A stretch of 15,304 nt of DNA from Nitrospinota bacterium (GTDB lineage Bacteria; Nitrospinota; Nitrospinia; Nitrospinales; VA-1): the NCBI GenBank assembly GCA_002731985.1, contig PCCT01000013.1, positions 1 to 15,304 on the forward strand. Direction: 5' to 3'. The stretch's first letter is position 1. Every line of letters starts with the position of its first letter. The notes below the pieces were generated by a model. The model worked only from the letters and a program-made list of their open reading frames with translations, was not told the DNA's origin and did not search any database. A program made the translations under genes and the position numbers. Of the stretch, positions 1-7,820 are shown piece by piece.

Positions 1-566
1 GCGTTGGAAAAAGCACTTTACTGCATGTTCTGGGTGGACTGGACCGACCAGAGTCCGGGAAAGTATTGTTTCAAGGCGAAGATATTTGCGCCAAAGGAAA
101 CGGATATCTGGAAAATTTCCGTAACCAGAGAGTCGGTTTCGTGTTCCAGTTTTTCAATTTATTGTCAGACTTCACTGCGCTGGAAAACGCGATGTTTCCC
201 GCGCTGATCGGAAGAGTTGAGGAAAAAGAGGCTCGTGAACTGGCGGAACAGCTTTTGGTTCAGATGGGACTCAAGGATCGCCTGCAACATAAACCGGGCG
301 AGCTTTCAGGGGGCGAAAGCCAGCGTGTTGCCTTGGCGAGAGGGCTTATCAATAAGCCAGGCCTTTTGCTAGCGGATGAACCGACAGGAAACCTGGATAA
401 TAAGGCCAGTGACTCTTTGATAGAACTGATCCAGTCGCTCAATAGCGAACTGGGACAAACAGTTGTGGTTGTGACGCACAGCCAGCGAATTGCATCGAAA
501 ATGGACCGAGTCATGGAACTCTCGGGTGGATTGATCAATCCGGTAGAAAAGAGTCTTATCATTTGA
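1..566 (+). CDS. lolD: Lipoprotein-releasing system ATP-binding protein LolD (5' truncated)
   Basis: This is the ATPase of the LolCDE inner-membrane complex, which uses ATP to pull mature lipoproteins off the inner membrane and hand them to LolA. The frame is open from base 3 to the TGA at 564-566, giving 187 visible residues; the N-terminus lies outside the window. The first visible residues, VGKST, are the end of the Walker A loop. The Q-loop follows (Gln near visible residue 49, in FVFQFFNLL), then the signature LSGGESQR (101-108), Walker B LLLADEPTGNLD (121-132) and the switch His in VVTHSQ (159). The stretch 'NLLSDFTALENAM' together with 'DEPTGNLD' is typical of the LolD/MacB subgroup. 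The partner permease (LolC/E) would be expected upstream. lpxD follows after a 63-nt gap. An alternative is another MacB-like ATPase, but LolD fits the envelope context best. Confidence 0.88.
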   Translation, partial: VGKSTLLHVLGGLDRPESGKVLFQGEDICAKGNGYLENFRNQRVGFVFQFFNLLSDFTALENAMFPALIGRVEEKEARELAEQLLVQMGLKDRLQHKPGELSGGESQRVALARGLINKPGLLLADEPTGNLDNKASDSLIELIQSLNSELGQTVVVVTHSQRIASKMDRVMELSGGLINPVEKSLII

Positions 567-577
567 CAGATAAGATA

Positions 578-594
578 TTCCTGCCAGGCAGGAA
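578..594. repeat. 17-nt perfect inverted repeat between lolD and lpxD
   Basis: TTCCTGCC-A-GGCAGGAA is an exact palindrome with a single central base, 12 nt after the lolD stop and 35 nt before the lpxD start. It could be an intergenic hairpin or a short dispersed repeat unit. It has no T-tract behind it, so it is not a standard intrinsic terminator. Function is unknown. Confidence 0.5.
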
Positions 595-629
595 ACGAAA
601 GTTAACGAAATATTTTGAAAGGCAAAATT

Positions 630-1658
630 ATGAACCTGGGTGATATCGCAGAAAAGGTCGGCGGAAAGGTGATCGGGGACGCTTCAATAGAAATCACCGA
701 TGTGCGGAGTATTGAAGCTGCCGAAAAAGGACATCTCACCTTTTTAACAGGTAAAAAATTCCTCAACAAACTTAAGCAGTCAAGAGCTTCTGCTGTTCTG
801 GTGACTAGTGAGCAGGAAGTTGATATGAGTCAGGTCATCACACCGGGACCTATGCTGGCGTTTGCTCGTCTGCTGGATCATTTTCATCCTCAAGCGAGAC
901 CCCGGCCGGGAATTCATTCCTCGGTTATTCTTGGAGAAAATGTGGTGCTGGGAAAGAGGGTCACTTTGTCTCCGCTGGTGTGCGTGGGAAACAATGTTGA
1001 GATTGGTGATGATACGGTGATTCACTCAGGATCGGTGATTAGCGACGATTGTACGCTTGGGAAAAATACGGTGATTCACTCCAACGTGACACTGTACCGC
1101 AACTCAATTGTCGGCAATCAGGTTACTCTTCATGCCGGAGTGGTGGTGGGGGCTGATGGTTTCGGCTATACCATTGATGAACAAGGAAGGCATGTCAAGG
1201 TTAACCAGATTGGAAATGTTGTGATTGAGGATAATGTGGAAGTGGGTGCCAATTCGTGTATAGATAGGGCGGCTATGGGAACGACTCTGATCAAGGAAGG
1301 AACGAAAATCGATAACCTGGTGCAGGTGGCACATAATTGCACCATCGGCGAGCATAGTATTCTGGTTGCGCAAACGGGAATTGCGGGAAGTTGCGAGCTT
1401 GGGCATCATGTTATTCTGGCAGGGCAGGTGGGTGTTTCCGATCATGTTAAAATAGGCGATCAGGTGACCGTTGTTGCAAGGTCTGCTGTTTTTAGCGATC
1501 TTAAAGGTCACAGTGCTTATGGAGGCGTCCCAGCCGTTCCCTTGAATGTCTGGAAGCGGAGCGTTACGGTTTTGCCCAAACTTCCCGACCTGGTCCGGAA
1601 AATACGTAATCTTGAAAGCCGTCTGAGCGACATTGAAAAAAAGAAGGGCGAGGAGTAG
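630..1658 (+). CDS. lpxD: UDP-3-O-(3-hydroxyacyl)glucosamine N-acyltransferase LpxD
   Basis: LpxD catalyses the third step of lipid A synthesis in the cytoplasm, moving a 3-hydroxyacyl chain from ACP to the 2-amino group of UDP-3-O-acyl-glucosamine. The 342-residue product matches the family's usual length. An N-terminal uridine-binding domain (about 1-95) starts MNLGDIAEKVGG. A left-handed beta-helix of hexapeptide repeats follows (about 97-290), then a C-terminal helix ending LPDLVRKIRNLESRLSDIEK. GADGFGY (174-180) and QVAHNCTIG (232-240) are visible; His235 corresponds to the catalytic base. The ATG at 630 is preferred over the TTG at 615 because AAAGG at 618-622 is correctly spaced from it and the protein then begins like its relatives. 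It shares strand and envelope theme with lolD upstream and is probably co-transcribed. Confidence 0.96.
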   Translation: MNLGDIAEKVGGKVIGDASIEITDVRSIEAAEKGHLTFLTGKKFLNKLKQSRASAVLVTSEQEVDMSQVITPGPMLAFARLLDHFHPQARPRPGIHSSVILGENVVLGKRVTLSPLVCVGNNVEIGDDTVIHSGSVISDDCTLGKNTVIHSNVTLYRNSIVGNQVTLHAGVVVGADGFGYTIDEQGRHVKVNQIGNVVIEDNVEVGANSCIDRAAMGTTLIKEGTKIDNLVQVAHNCTIGEHSILVAQTGIAGSCELGHHVILAGQVGVSDHVKIGDQVTVVARSAVFSDLKGHSAYGGVPAVPLNVWKRSVTVLPKLPDLVRKIRNLESRLSDIEKKKGEE

Positions 1659-1710
1659 TATAGAGTCGCAGGTTGTGGCTTTATTCTGAATTAACGATGA
1701 ATGGATTTTT

Positions 1711-2778
1711 ATGTTAGTTAATAAATGGGTGGCCCTGTGGCTACCTTTTTTTTACATAAGTCTTGTCGCGGCTTCGACCGTTCCAATGACCGGTGATCAA
1801 TTAGAAAAATATATCGCCCGAAAGCTCAAGCGAAATGATCGCATCCTCAGGCTGAATGAGAAAACGATAGGGGATGAAGGAGCAAAAGTTCTTGCCCAAT
1901 CGCCGTTATTGAAAAATGTGGAAACGCTCATCATCTATAAAGGAAATATTCGGGATGAAGGGGTTCGTGCTCTCGCTGATTCAAAAAACCTGACTCAGTT
2001 GACAGCGATTTATCTGGAAAATAATCACATCACAGATCAGGGCGCGAAAATTATAGCTTCATCTGAAAATCTTAAAAACTTGCGTGTCTTAAATCTTTAT
2101 AGAAACAGGATTACAGATGATGGTGCCAGAGCTATTGCGGAATCCGGTACTTTGTCCAATTTGTTGGAGGTCAACCTTAATTTTAACGAAGTTGGCGATA
2201 AGGGAGCCGTTAGTCTGGCAGAGTCCTCTCATTTGACGCGATTAAAAACAATCGGACTGGCATATAACCGACTAGACAGAAAAGGAAATGCGGCACTTCA
2301 GAAATTTAATATCCTGCACGATTTTAACAAGCTGTATAAGTCTGGACGCATGAGCGAAGTGGGTGATCTGGTAAATGGCGATATGGCAGTCGAGGTGCTT
2401 CTCCAGTTTCCTCATGTTTCGAAACTGGAAGCTCTGGACCTCAGTGAGAGTAACTTAACGGATCGCTCTGCCGTTGCTATCGCAAACTCGGATAAACTGA
2501 ATGGACTGCGGGCGCTCAACCTTTCCGGTAACAGGATTACCGATCTAGGAGCCAGTGCGTTGGCAGATTCTCAAATTCTTGCCCGATTAAAGAAGCTGAA
2601 TTTGAATTTCAATTCTATTGGCGATGCCGGTGCCCGTGCCATAGCAGAATCATCCAATCTGGCCAATCTCGAATCATTAAAGCTGGGTCAGAATCGTGTG
2701 GGCTTGGGTGGAGCTAAAGCATTGCAGGAGTCAAGAGTTCTGAAAAATCTCATGTACCCTGTTTTTGGGTTCTATTGA
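1711..2778 (+). CDS. Exported leucine-rich-repeat protein (ribonuclease-inhibitor-like repeats)
   Basis: The 355-residue product begins with a probable Sec signal peptide (MLVNKWVALWLPFFYISLVAAS), so it should act in the periplasm or outside the cell. The rest is about ten leucine-rich repeats with a 27-residue period of the form NxITDxGAxAIAxSxxLxxLxxLxL, for example around RITDDGARAIAES and RITDLGASALADS. The repeats form two blocks, residues about 40-195 and 232-345, joined by a non-repeat linker (LHDFNKLYKSGRMSEVGDL). Such repeats normally form a curved binding surface; the ligand cannot be read from sequence. The start has no strong Shine-Dalgarno, but nearby upstream ATGs are out of frame. 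The end (MYPVFGFY) departs from the repeat pattern, and the same frame stays open for 41 more codons past the stop, so the native C-terminus may be altered. The lpxD and accA neighbours do not explain its job. Confidence 0.88.
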   Translation: MLVNKWVALWLPFFYISLVAASTVPMTGDQLEKYIARKLKRNDRILRLNEKTIGDEGAKVLAQSPLLKNVETLIIYKGNIRDEGVRALADSKNLTQLTAIYLENNHITDQGAKIIASSENLKNLRVLNLYRNRITDDGARAIAESGTLSNLLEVNLNFNEVGDKGAVSLAESSHLTRLKTIGLAYNRLDRKGNAALQKFNILHDFNKLYKSGRMSEVGDLVNGDMAVEVLLQFPHVSKLEALDLSESNLTDRSAVAIANSDKLNGLRALNLSGNRITDLGASALADSQILARLKKLNLNFNSIGDAGARAIAESSNLANLESLKLGQNRVGLGGAKALQESRVLKNLMYPVFGFY

Positions 2779-2913
2779 CAAGGCGTTCCGGTTTTTGTGC
2801 GAGACTCAATCCTTACGAACGATGCCGGCATTGGTGGAAGAAGAGGCAGACTTTGTGATAGGATGCTCTGGAAACTCACGACGATGTCACTTCTTTTGAA
2901 ATAGGTTTTTAAT

Positions 2914-3885
2914 ATGGTTCAAATTCTGGAATTCGAAAGGGAAATATTCGCGCTGGAGAACCAGATTCGCGAATTGGTTTCTCTTTCTCATATGTACGAT
3001 AGTGTCGGGGACATCACCCATGAAATAGGCACCCTCCATAAAAAAGTGCGTCGCATGAAGCACGATGTCTATTCGAATCTTTCTGGCTGGCAGAAGACAC
3101 AGGTGGCGCGTCATCCAGACCGACCGTACACTCTTGATTATATCAAGTATATGTTTACCGATTTCATTGAACTTCATGGGGATCGACATGGCGGCTATGG
3201 TCCGTCAATTGTTGGCGGATTAGCCAAGTTTGATGAGCAATCCATTCTGATCATTGGTCATCAGAAAGGGCGGGAGACACAGGAGAAAATTCGCCGTAAC
3301 TTTGGCATGTCCCAACCCGCAGGATATCGAAAGGCTTTGCGCCTGATGAAGCTGGCGCAGAAATTCAGACTCCCAATCATCAACCTGATCGACACACCTG
3401 GCGCATATCCAGGCATCGATGCGGAGGAAAAGGGTCAGTCAGAGGCTATCGCGAAAAACCTGTTCGAAATGATAGAGATAGATGTGCCCATAATTGTGAC
3501 GGTGATTGGCGAAGGTGGATCGGGTGGTGCGCTCGCCGTTGGCGTAGGCGACCGAATATTGATCCTTGAGCATTCGGTCTATTCAGTGATATCGCCCGAA
3601 GGTTGTGCTTCTATTTTATGGGGCGATAAAGACAAGGTTGTCCAGGCGGCGGATGCGTTGAATTTAACAGCTCCAAGTCTATTGAAGCTTGGTATCGTCG
3701 ATGAAATTGTCCGTGAACCTCTGGGCGGCGCACATCGTCACCACAAGCGTGTTGCCATTTTACTTAAGAAAGCCTTGCGTAAGAACCTGCATCTCGTTGC
3801 TCACCTCACGCCGGAAGAATTGATTGAAAAGCGCCACGAAAAATTTCGTAAATTAGGCGAAGTCGGATTCGAAGTTACCACTTGA
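2914..3885 (+). CDS. accA: Acetyl-CoA carboxylase carboxyltransferase subunit alpha
   Basis: AccA pairs with AccD to transfer CO2 from carboxybiotin on AccB to acetyl-CoA, giving malonyl-CoA, the first committed step of fatty acid synthesis. At 323 residues it is full length. The N-terminal helical segment (LEFEREIFALENQI) is followed by HPDRPYTLDYI (67-77), FIELHGDR (84-91), IGHQKGR (114-120), the conserved IDTPGAYPG (159-167), the oxyanion-forming GEGGSGGALA (199-208) and YSVISPEGCASILW (223-236). All are hallmark AccA segments. A short AGG lies about 8 nt before the ATG. accD is not in the window. The gene meets the minus-strand exporter tail to tail with only 14 nt between stops and no visible terminator. 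Confidence 0.97.
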   Translation: MVQILEFEREIFALENQIRELVSLSHMYDSVGDITHEIGTLHKKVRRMKHDVYSNLSGWQKTQVARHPDRPYTLDYIKYMFTDFIELHGDRHGGYGPSIVGGLAKFDEQSILIIGHQKGRETQEKIRRNFGMSQPAGYRKALRLMKLAQKFRLPIINLIDTPGAYPGIDAEEKGQSEAIAKNLFEMIEIDVPIIVTVIGEGGSGGALAVGVGDRILILEHSVYSVISPEGCASILWGDKDKVVQAADALNLTAPSLLKLGIVDEIVREPLGGAHRHHKRVAILLKKALRKNLHLVAHLTPEELIEKRHEKFRKLGEVGFEVTT

Positions 3886-3899
3886 TTCAAGACCTCCTC

Positions 3900-5624
3900 T
3901 CATAGATGCATCTGACTGCGGAAGAGTTGGGCATATTCCGTTTCCTCATGGATCATATTGTCATGCGTTCCTGAATCTACCAGCCTTCCCGATTTCATTA
4001 CCAGGATGCGGTTGGCTCCTTCCAGTGTCGACAGGCGATGCGCTATTACGATAGTTGTGCGCCCCGCCATCAGGTGAACCAGCGCTTCTTTGATTTTTGT
4101 TTCCGTATCTGTATCGACTGAAGCGGTCGCCTCATCAAGGATCAGGATCGGCGGATCTTTTAAAAACGTACGAGCGATAGCAATGCGGTGTTTTTCACCA
4201 CCGGAAAGTTTTACTCCGCGTTCTCCTACCAGCGTGTCATATCCTTCCGGGAGGTTTGTGATGAAGTCATCAGCATTTGCCGCCTGTGCCGCTTTTTCCA
4301 TTTGCTCCCTGCTCGCCTCAACATTGCCATAAAGAATATTTTCAGCGACCGTGCCATTGAACAGAAAAGGATCTTGCGACACCATTCCTAGCTGTTCCCG
4401 CAGATACGAAATCTTGAGATCACTCACACTGTGACCATCGACACGGATGCGTCCGCTATCTATGTCATAGAATCGCAGTAGAAGTTTCACCAAGGTAGAC
4501 TTGCCGCTTCCGGTGTGTCCAACGAGGGCGATTTTCTCTCCCGGTTGAATTTTGAACGATAGGTTTTCTACTGCGGGTTTTCCCGTCACATAGGCGAAGG
4601 TCACACCTTGGAACTCAACTTTGCCGCGAATGTTGGTTTCGGGTAATATCGCGTCAGGAATTTCTTTGACATCCGGTTCGCGGTCGATTATCTCGAACAA
4701 ACGTTCTCCGGAAACCAATGCGTGTTGAAGCATATGATTCACTGAGTGGAGTTGATTGATGGGAGTATAAAATAACGCTAGGTAGCCAATGAACGCGACC
4801 AGAGAGCCAACGGATATCTCGTCAGCACGAACCAATCCGATCCCGTAGAACAGAATGAAAATAGTTCCCAGTGAACCAAGAAACATCATCGCCGGAGAAT
4901 AAATAGCCCAGAGACGCATGACCATCAGAGTGCCGTTGCAATAATCCCTGCTTTTATTTTCGAATCGTGATATCTCATGCTGTTCCCGATTGAAAGCAAA
5001 TGTTTCACGAATTCCAGAGATGGAATCCTGAAGGCGGGCATTCATTTGAGCGGCGCGTTCCTGGACAATGTGATACAGGCTATGGGCTTTCCCAGTGAAC
5101 ATGCACGCGCCCCAAATGAGAAATGGAATAGGGAGCAAGGCTACCAGTGCAAGTTGCCAGTGCAGGTAAAATAGTATGATTGTAATGCCGGTCAGTGTCA
5201 AAACAGCGGTGATGACCTGTTCAACCCCATCTATAAATATTCGTTCGACATTATTAACATCGTCATTGACACGGGACATGAGTTCTCCCGTTGACCGATT
5301 CTCAAAAAAATTAATCGATAACCGGTGCAGGGCCTTATACGCCTCCGAGCGCATATCAAAAACAACACTCTGCTCTACCCGGTTGTTAAACATAATTCTC
5401 TGGTAGTTAGAGAGATTACGGGCGACGTAAACTCCAATGAGTCCTGCCACAGCCCAATAGACAAGGGTCGTTCCATTATCATCAATCAATCGATCAACAA
5501 TAACTTTAATCAACCAGGGGGGAACAAGGTCTAGCAGGGTGGTCAGTACCGCGAAGCAGAGAGTGAATGAGACGCCCTTTTTATAGGGTTTGAGATAACC
5601 AAGTACCCGTAAAAGTGATTTCAT
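3900..5624 (-). CDS. MsbA-type ABC exporter, fused membrane and ATPase domains
   Basis: This is a half-transporter expected to homodimerise in the inner membrane and export a lipid, lipid-linked sugar or hydrophobic compound. The 574 residues comprise a six-helix exporter domain (about 1-320) and a nucleotide-binding domain (about 335-574). Walker A is GHTGSGKST (369-377), the signature is LSGGEKHR (473-480), Walker B is ILILDEA (493-499) and the switch residue is His529. The signature carries His where most relatives have Gln (KHR for KQR), a mild variation. STGELMSRVNDDV (111-123) is the usual coupling region of MsbA/lipid A exporters. Overall it fits the MsbA/MdlB-like class; lipid A flipping is plausible given nearby lpxD but is inferred only from context. 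The start lacks a clear Shine-Dalgarno. A good promoter lies about 47 nt upstream. Confidence 0.92.
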   Translation of the reverse strand: MKSLLRVLGYLKPYKKGVSFTLCFAVLTTLLDLVPPWLIKVIVDRLIDDNGTTLVYWAVAGLIGVYVARNLSNYQRIMFNNRVEQSVVFDMRSEAYKALHRLSINFFENRSTGELMSRVNDDVNNVERIFIDGVEQVITAVLTLTGITIILFYLHWQLALVALLPIPFLIWGACMFTGKAHSLYHIVQERAAQMNARLQDSISGIRETFAFNREQHEISRFENKSRDYCNGTLMVMRLWAIYSPAMMFLGSLGTIFILFYGIGLVRADEISVGSLVAFIGYLALFYTPINQLHSVNHMLQHALVSGERLFEIIDREPDVKEIPDAILPETNIRGKVEFQGVTFAYVTGKPAVENLSFKIQPGEKIALVGHTGSGKSTLVKLLLRFYDIDSGRIRVDGHSVSDLKISYLREQLGMVSQDPFLFNGTVAENILYGNVEASREQMEKAAQAANADDFITNLPEGYDTLVGERGVKLSGGEKHRIAIARTFLKDPPILILDEATASVDTDTETKIKEALVHLMAGRTTIVIAHRLSTLEGANRILVMKSGRLVDSGTHDNMIHEETEYAQLFRSQMHL

Positions 5625-5677
5625 AAATATCAGAAAATGCTGAGATAGGTATATGAACTATAAAAACTGTGTCGTTC

Positions 5678-5706
5678 ATGGTATTTTTCATGGAAGCAAT
5701 TGTCAA
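5678..5706 (-). promoter_or_regulatory. Sigma70-type promoter for the ABC exporter
   Basis: Read on the minus strand, a perfect TTGACA -35 box (5706-5701) is followed after exactly 17 nt by TACCAT (5683-5678, four of six matches to TATAAT). Transcription would begin near 5671, about 47 nt before the exporter start codon. Confidence 0.55.
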
Positions 5707-5713
5707 CCGACCT

Positions 5714-5727
5714 TGCGAAATTTCGCA
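5714..5727. promoter_or_regulatory. Perfect 14-bp palindrome, candidate operator between divergent genes
   Basis: TGCGAAATTTCGCA is an exact palindrome. It sits just upstream of the exporter's -35 box and 19 nt before the aldo/keto reductase start. A dimeric regulator bound here could affect both genes. The regulator is not identifiable from the window. Confidence 0.4.
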
Positions 5728-5746
5728 TAATTAAGAAAGGTAAGTT

Positions 5747-6691
5747 ATGGAATATAGAGTGCTGGGTGACAGTGGTCTGAAGGTATCCGTTATTGGGTTT
5801 GGCGCATGGGGCATTGGCGGAGCGCCTTTCTGGACTAATGAAGGACATACCAGTTCGGCGCGGGCCATTATGAAATCCTATGAGTTGGGAATAAATTTTT
5901 TTGATACGGCTCCAGTTTATGGTTTTGGACATTCAGAAGAAATTCTTGGTAAAACTCTGAAGCCTGTTCGCGACAAAGTGATTTATGCAACAAAATGTGG
6001 TTTGCGTTGGGAAAAAAAATCGTTGGGCGCGATCACCAAAAACGCGACCCGGCAATCTATTCTGGAAGAAATCGACCAGAGTCTGCAACGTCTCGATACA
6101 GATTATATAGATCTTTATCAGATTCACTGGCCTGATGTTGAGACATCACAGGATGAGACAATGGATACCTTGCTGGAAATACAAAAGCAGGGAAAGATAA
6201 GAGCCATTGGAGTAAGTAATTATTCAACGGAGCAGATGAAGGATATTATGAAATCCGGGAAGATAGTTTCCCTGCAACCCGATTACAGTTTGCTCAACCG
6301 TTCCATTGAAAAGGACATCGTTCCTTATTGTGCAGAAAACAAAATGGGGATTATAGCCTACAGTCCGCTCGCATCCGGATTGCTCACTGGCAAGTATGGC
6401 AAAGATGCCAAGTTTGAAGACTGGCGTGGCAAAGGGATTATCGGGTGTTTTTCAGGTCCTCAATTTGAGAGAAATATGGGCAAAGTGGTAAGGCTCAAAG
6501 CTATGGGCGAATCCATGGGGAAGACCTGCGCACAAATGGCGATCAACTGGATCGTTTCACAACCGCATTTAACCACGGCTCTTTTGGGAGTTAAGAACGC
6601 AAAGCAGATGGAAGAAAATATTAAAGCTCTCGATTGGCAACTGGAACCGAAACAGAAAGAAGAAATAGATAATATCTTTGCGGAGAAGTAA
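5747..6691 (+). CDS. Aldo/keto reductase
   Basis: An NAD(P)H-dependent cytosolic oxidoreductase of the AKR superfamily, which reduces aldehydes or ketones to alcohols; the substrate cannot be assigned. The 314-residue product shows the complete catalytic tetrad: Asp53 and Tyr58 in NFFDTAPVYG, Lys83 in YATKCG and His127 in YQIHWPD. SNYS (Ile-Gly-Val-Ser-Asn-Tyr-Ser) and the later AYSPLASGLLTGKY segment are typical barrel and cofactor-pocket motifs. It most resembles the general AKR/YajO-like group that starts MEYRxLGxSGLKVS. AGAAAGG (5734-5740) is well spaced before the ATG. It diverges from the ABC exporter and probably forms a single-gene unit. The hairpin after it (CCAAA-CTA-TTTGG at 6698-6710) is weak and lacks a T-run. 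Confidence 0.94.
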   Translation: MEYRVLGDSGLKVSVIGFGAWGIGGAPFWTNEGHTSSARAIMKSYELGINFFDTAPVYGFGHSEEILGKTLKPVRDKVIYATKCGLRWEKKSLGAITKNATRQSILEEIDQSLQRLDTDYIDLYQIHWPDVETSQDETMDTLLEIQKQGKIRAIGVSNYSTEQMKDIMKSGKIVSLQPDYSLLNRSIEKDIVPYCAENKMGIIAYSPLASGLLTGKYGKDAKFEDWRGKGIIGCFSGPQFERNMGKVVRLKAMGESMGKTCAQMAINWIVSQPHLTTALLGVKNAKQMEENIKALDWQLEPKQKEEIDNIFAEK

Positions 6692-6712
6692 GCTTCACCA
6701 AACTATTTGGAA

Positions 6713-6979
6713 TCAGGTAACGACCGTGCTTTCGCGTAGCTGTTCCGTGAGCTTTTCGATGTTTTCTTTTAATTTGTCTTTATAGAGGTAATCAACAGAT
6801 TGTTTCTTGATAGCTTTTTCCAATATTTTGTGTTGAACCAGAGCTTCTTTAGGTTCGTCCAGTTTTCGCCATAAGATTCCTCCAAGATATAATCGGGCAT
6901 CGAGTTCTTCCGGATAATCTTTGATGATATCGTTGAATACGCGTTGTGTCGCAGATTGGGTTTGGAGAATACCCTGATA
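6713..6979 (-). pseudogene. C-terminal fragment of a TPR-like protein, no start codon
   Basis: The minus strand is open from just after a TGA at 6982-6980 to a TGA at 6715-6713, encoding 88 residues without any ATG or GTG start. The translation is protein-like rather than random: it runs VFNDIIKDYPEELDARLYLG, then a segment ILWRKLDEPKEALVQHKILEKA that fits the A and B helices of a tetratricopeptide repeat, and ends EKLTEQLRESTVVT. An ATG lies just upstream (6986-6984) in another frame, so a single-base frameshift near the 5' end could have broken a small gene. Alternatively this is the tail left by truncation of a longer TPR protein. It follows pilD on the same strand. Confidence 0.5.
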
Positions 6980-6982
6980 TCA

Positions 6983-7005
6983 TTTCACCATTCTTGCCGG
7001 TGAAA
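6983..7005. repeat. Inverted repeat just after pilD stop
   Basis: TTTCACC and GGTGAAA form 7-bp arms around a 9-nt loop, ending 1 nt before the pilD stop codon. It could form a 3'-end hairpin in the recA-recX-pilD transcript. It lacks a T-run on either strand, so it is a stability element or a weak terminator at most. Confidence 0.4.
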
Positions 7006-7006
7006 C

Positions 7007-7801
7007 TCAATAGCCTCCTATTATCGACATAATATACATATGAATGATACGCTCCCCTGAAAAATACGCCACCAGCGTTCCCCCTGCCAGAAAAGGTCCG
7101 AAAGGAATTTGACTCAGAACACTGAATCTTTTTTCTGCTAGCCCGGCCAGTCCGACTACCGATCCCATAAAAGCACTCAAAAAGATGATCAGGATCACTT
7201 GTTGCCAGCCGAGCAAAGCTCCTGCGGCGGCGATGAATTTGATGTCGCCTCCGCCCATCCCGACTCTGCCGCGAATCCGGTAATAAATTTCTGAGATGAG
7301 CAAAAACGTGCCACCTCCAGCCACCAGACCAATCGCGGAATCTTTGAATCCGACGAGATAGCTCCCCGCCACCAGCCCGAACGCGATTCCCGGAAGGGTG
7401 ATCATACCCGGGATGATCTTGTGCTCAATATCGATTGCGGTGATGATTACCAGAGTGGGTCCGACAACACAAAAAATAACGAACTTCCATGATACGCCGA
7501 ATTTGATGAATCCGGCAAGTATCAAAAGTGCCGTTACTGCCTCAATGATGGGGTAGGTGGTAGAGATCGAGGTAGCGCATTGCCGGCATTTCCCTTTCAG
7601 CAAAAGATAACTGAAAACCGGAATGTTGTCCCACGCGGCAATCTGAGTGTTGCAGGAGGGGCAACGTGAGCGCGGTGAGACGACTGACTCCTTTCTCGGA
7701 AGCCGATGGATGCAGACATTGGCGAAACTTCCGAACGTCAGGCCAAGGAGCAGAACAGTCGCAACTTGTAATGGCAAAGGAATGGTCGCTAAAATATTCA
7801 T
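7007..7801 (-). CDS. pilD: Prepilin peptidase / N-methyltransferase (A24 family)
   Basis: This polytopic inner-membrane aspartyl protease cleaves the short leader of type IV prepilins or type II secretion pseudopilins and methylates the new N-terminal residue. The 264-residue protein is full length. The N-terminal domain has GSFANVCIHRLP and a zinc-type four-cysteine cytoplasmic loop: CPSC (Cys47, Cys50) and CRQC (Cys72, Cys75). The two catalytic aspartates are Asp124 in TAIDIEHKIIP and Asp186 in GMGGGDIKF. The usual IPD after the first aspartate reads IPG here, a minor change at a non-catalytic site. It starts 6 nt after recX and is almost certainly translated from the same mRNA; a 16-bp inverted repeat spans the junction. 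No pilin or secretion genes are visible nearby. Confidence 0.95.
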   Translation of the reverse strand: MNILATIPLPLQVATVLLLGLTFGSFANVCIHRLPRKESVVSPRSRCPSCNTQIAAWDNIPVFSYLLLKGKCRQCATSISTTYPIIEAVTALLILAGFIKFGVSWKFVIFCVVGPTLVIITAIDIEHKIIPGMITLPGIAFGLVAGSYLVGFKDSAIGLVAGGGTFLLISEIYYRIRGRVGMGGGDIKFIAAAGALLGWQQVILIIFLSAFMGSVVGLAGLAEKRFSVLSQIPFGPFLAGGTLVAYFSGERIIHMYIMSIIGGY

Positions 7802-7804
7802 CCT

Positions 7805-7820
7805 TGATCAGTCCTGATCA
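7805..7820. repeat. 16-bp inverted repeat at the recX-pilD junction
   Basis: TGATCAG-TC-CTGATCA spans the recX stop codon and the start region of pilD. With a 2-nt centre it would open to a small hairpin in RNA, and it lies where the pilD ribosome-binding site should be, so it may influence translational coupling. It could also be coincidence. Confidence 0.35.

Noticed and set aside
2775..2803. TTGACA at 2775-2780 as an accA promoter
   Set aside because: The hexamer overlaps the LRR stop codon and no TATAAT-like -10 follows at 16-18 nt (TGCGAG at the 17-nt position).
2822..2899. Short plus-strand ORF MPALVEEEADFVIGCSG... between the LRR gene and accA
   Set aside because: Only 25 codons, no Shine-Dalgarno, no recognisable family; left as intergenic.
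5700..5731. Plus-strand promoter TTGTCA / CATAAT for the aldo/keto reductase
   Set aside because: Spacing is 20 nt and the transcript would start inside the Shine-Dalgarno sequence.
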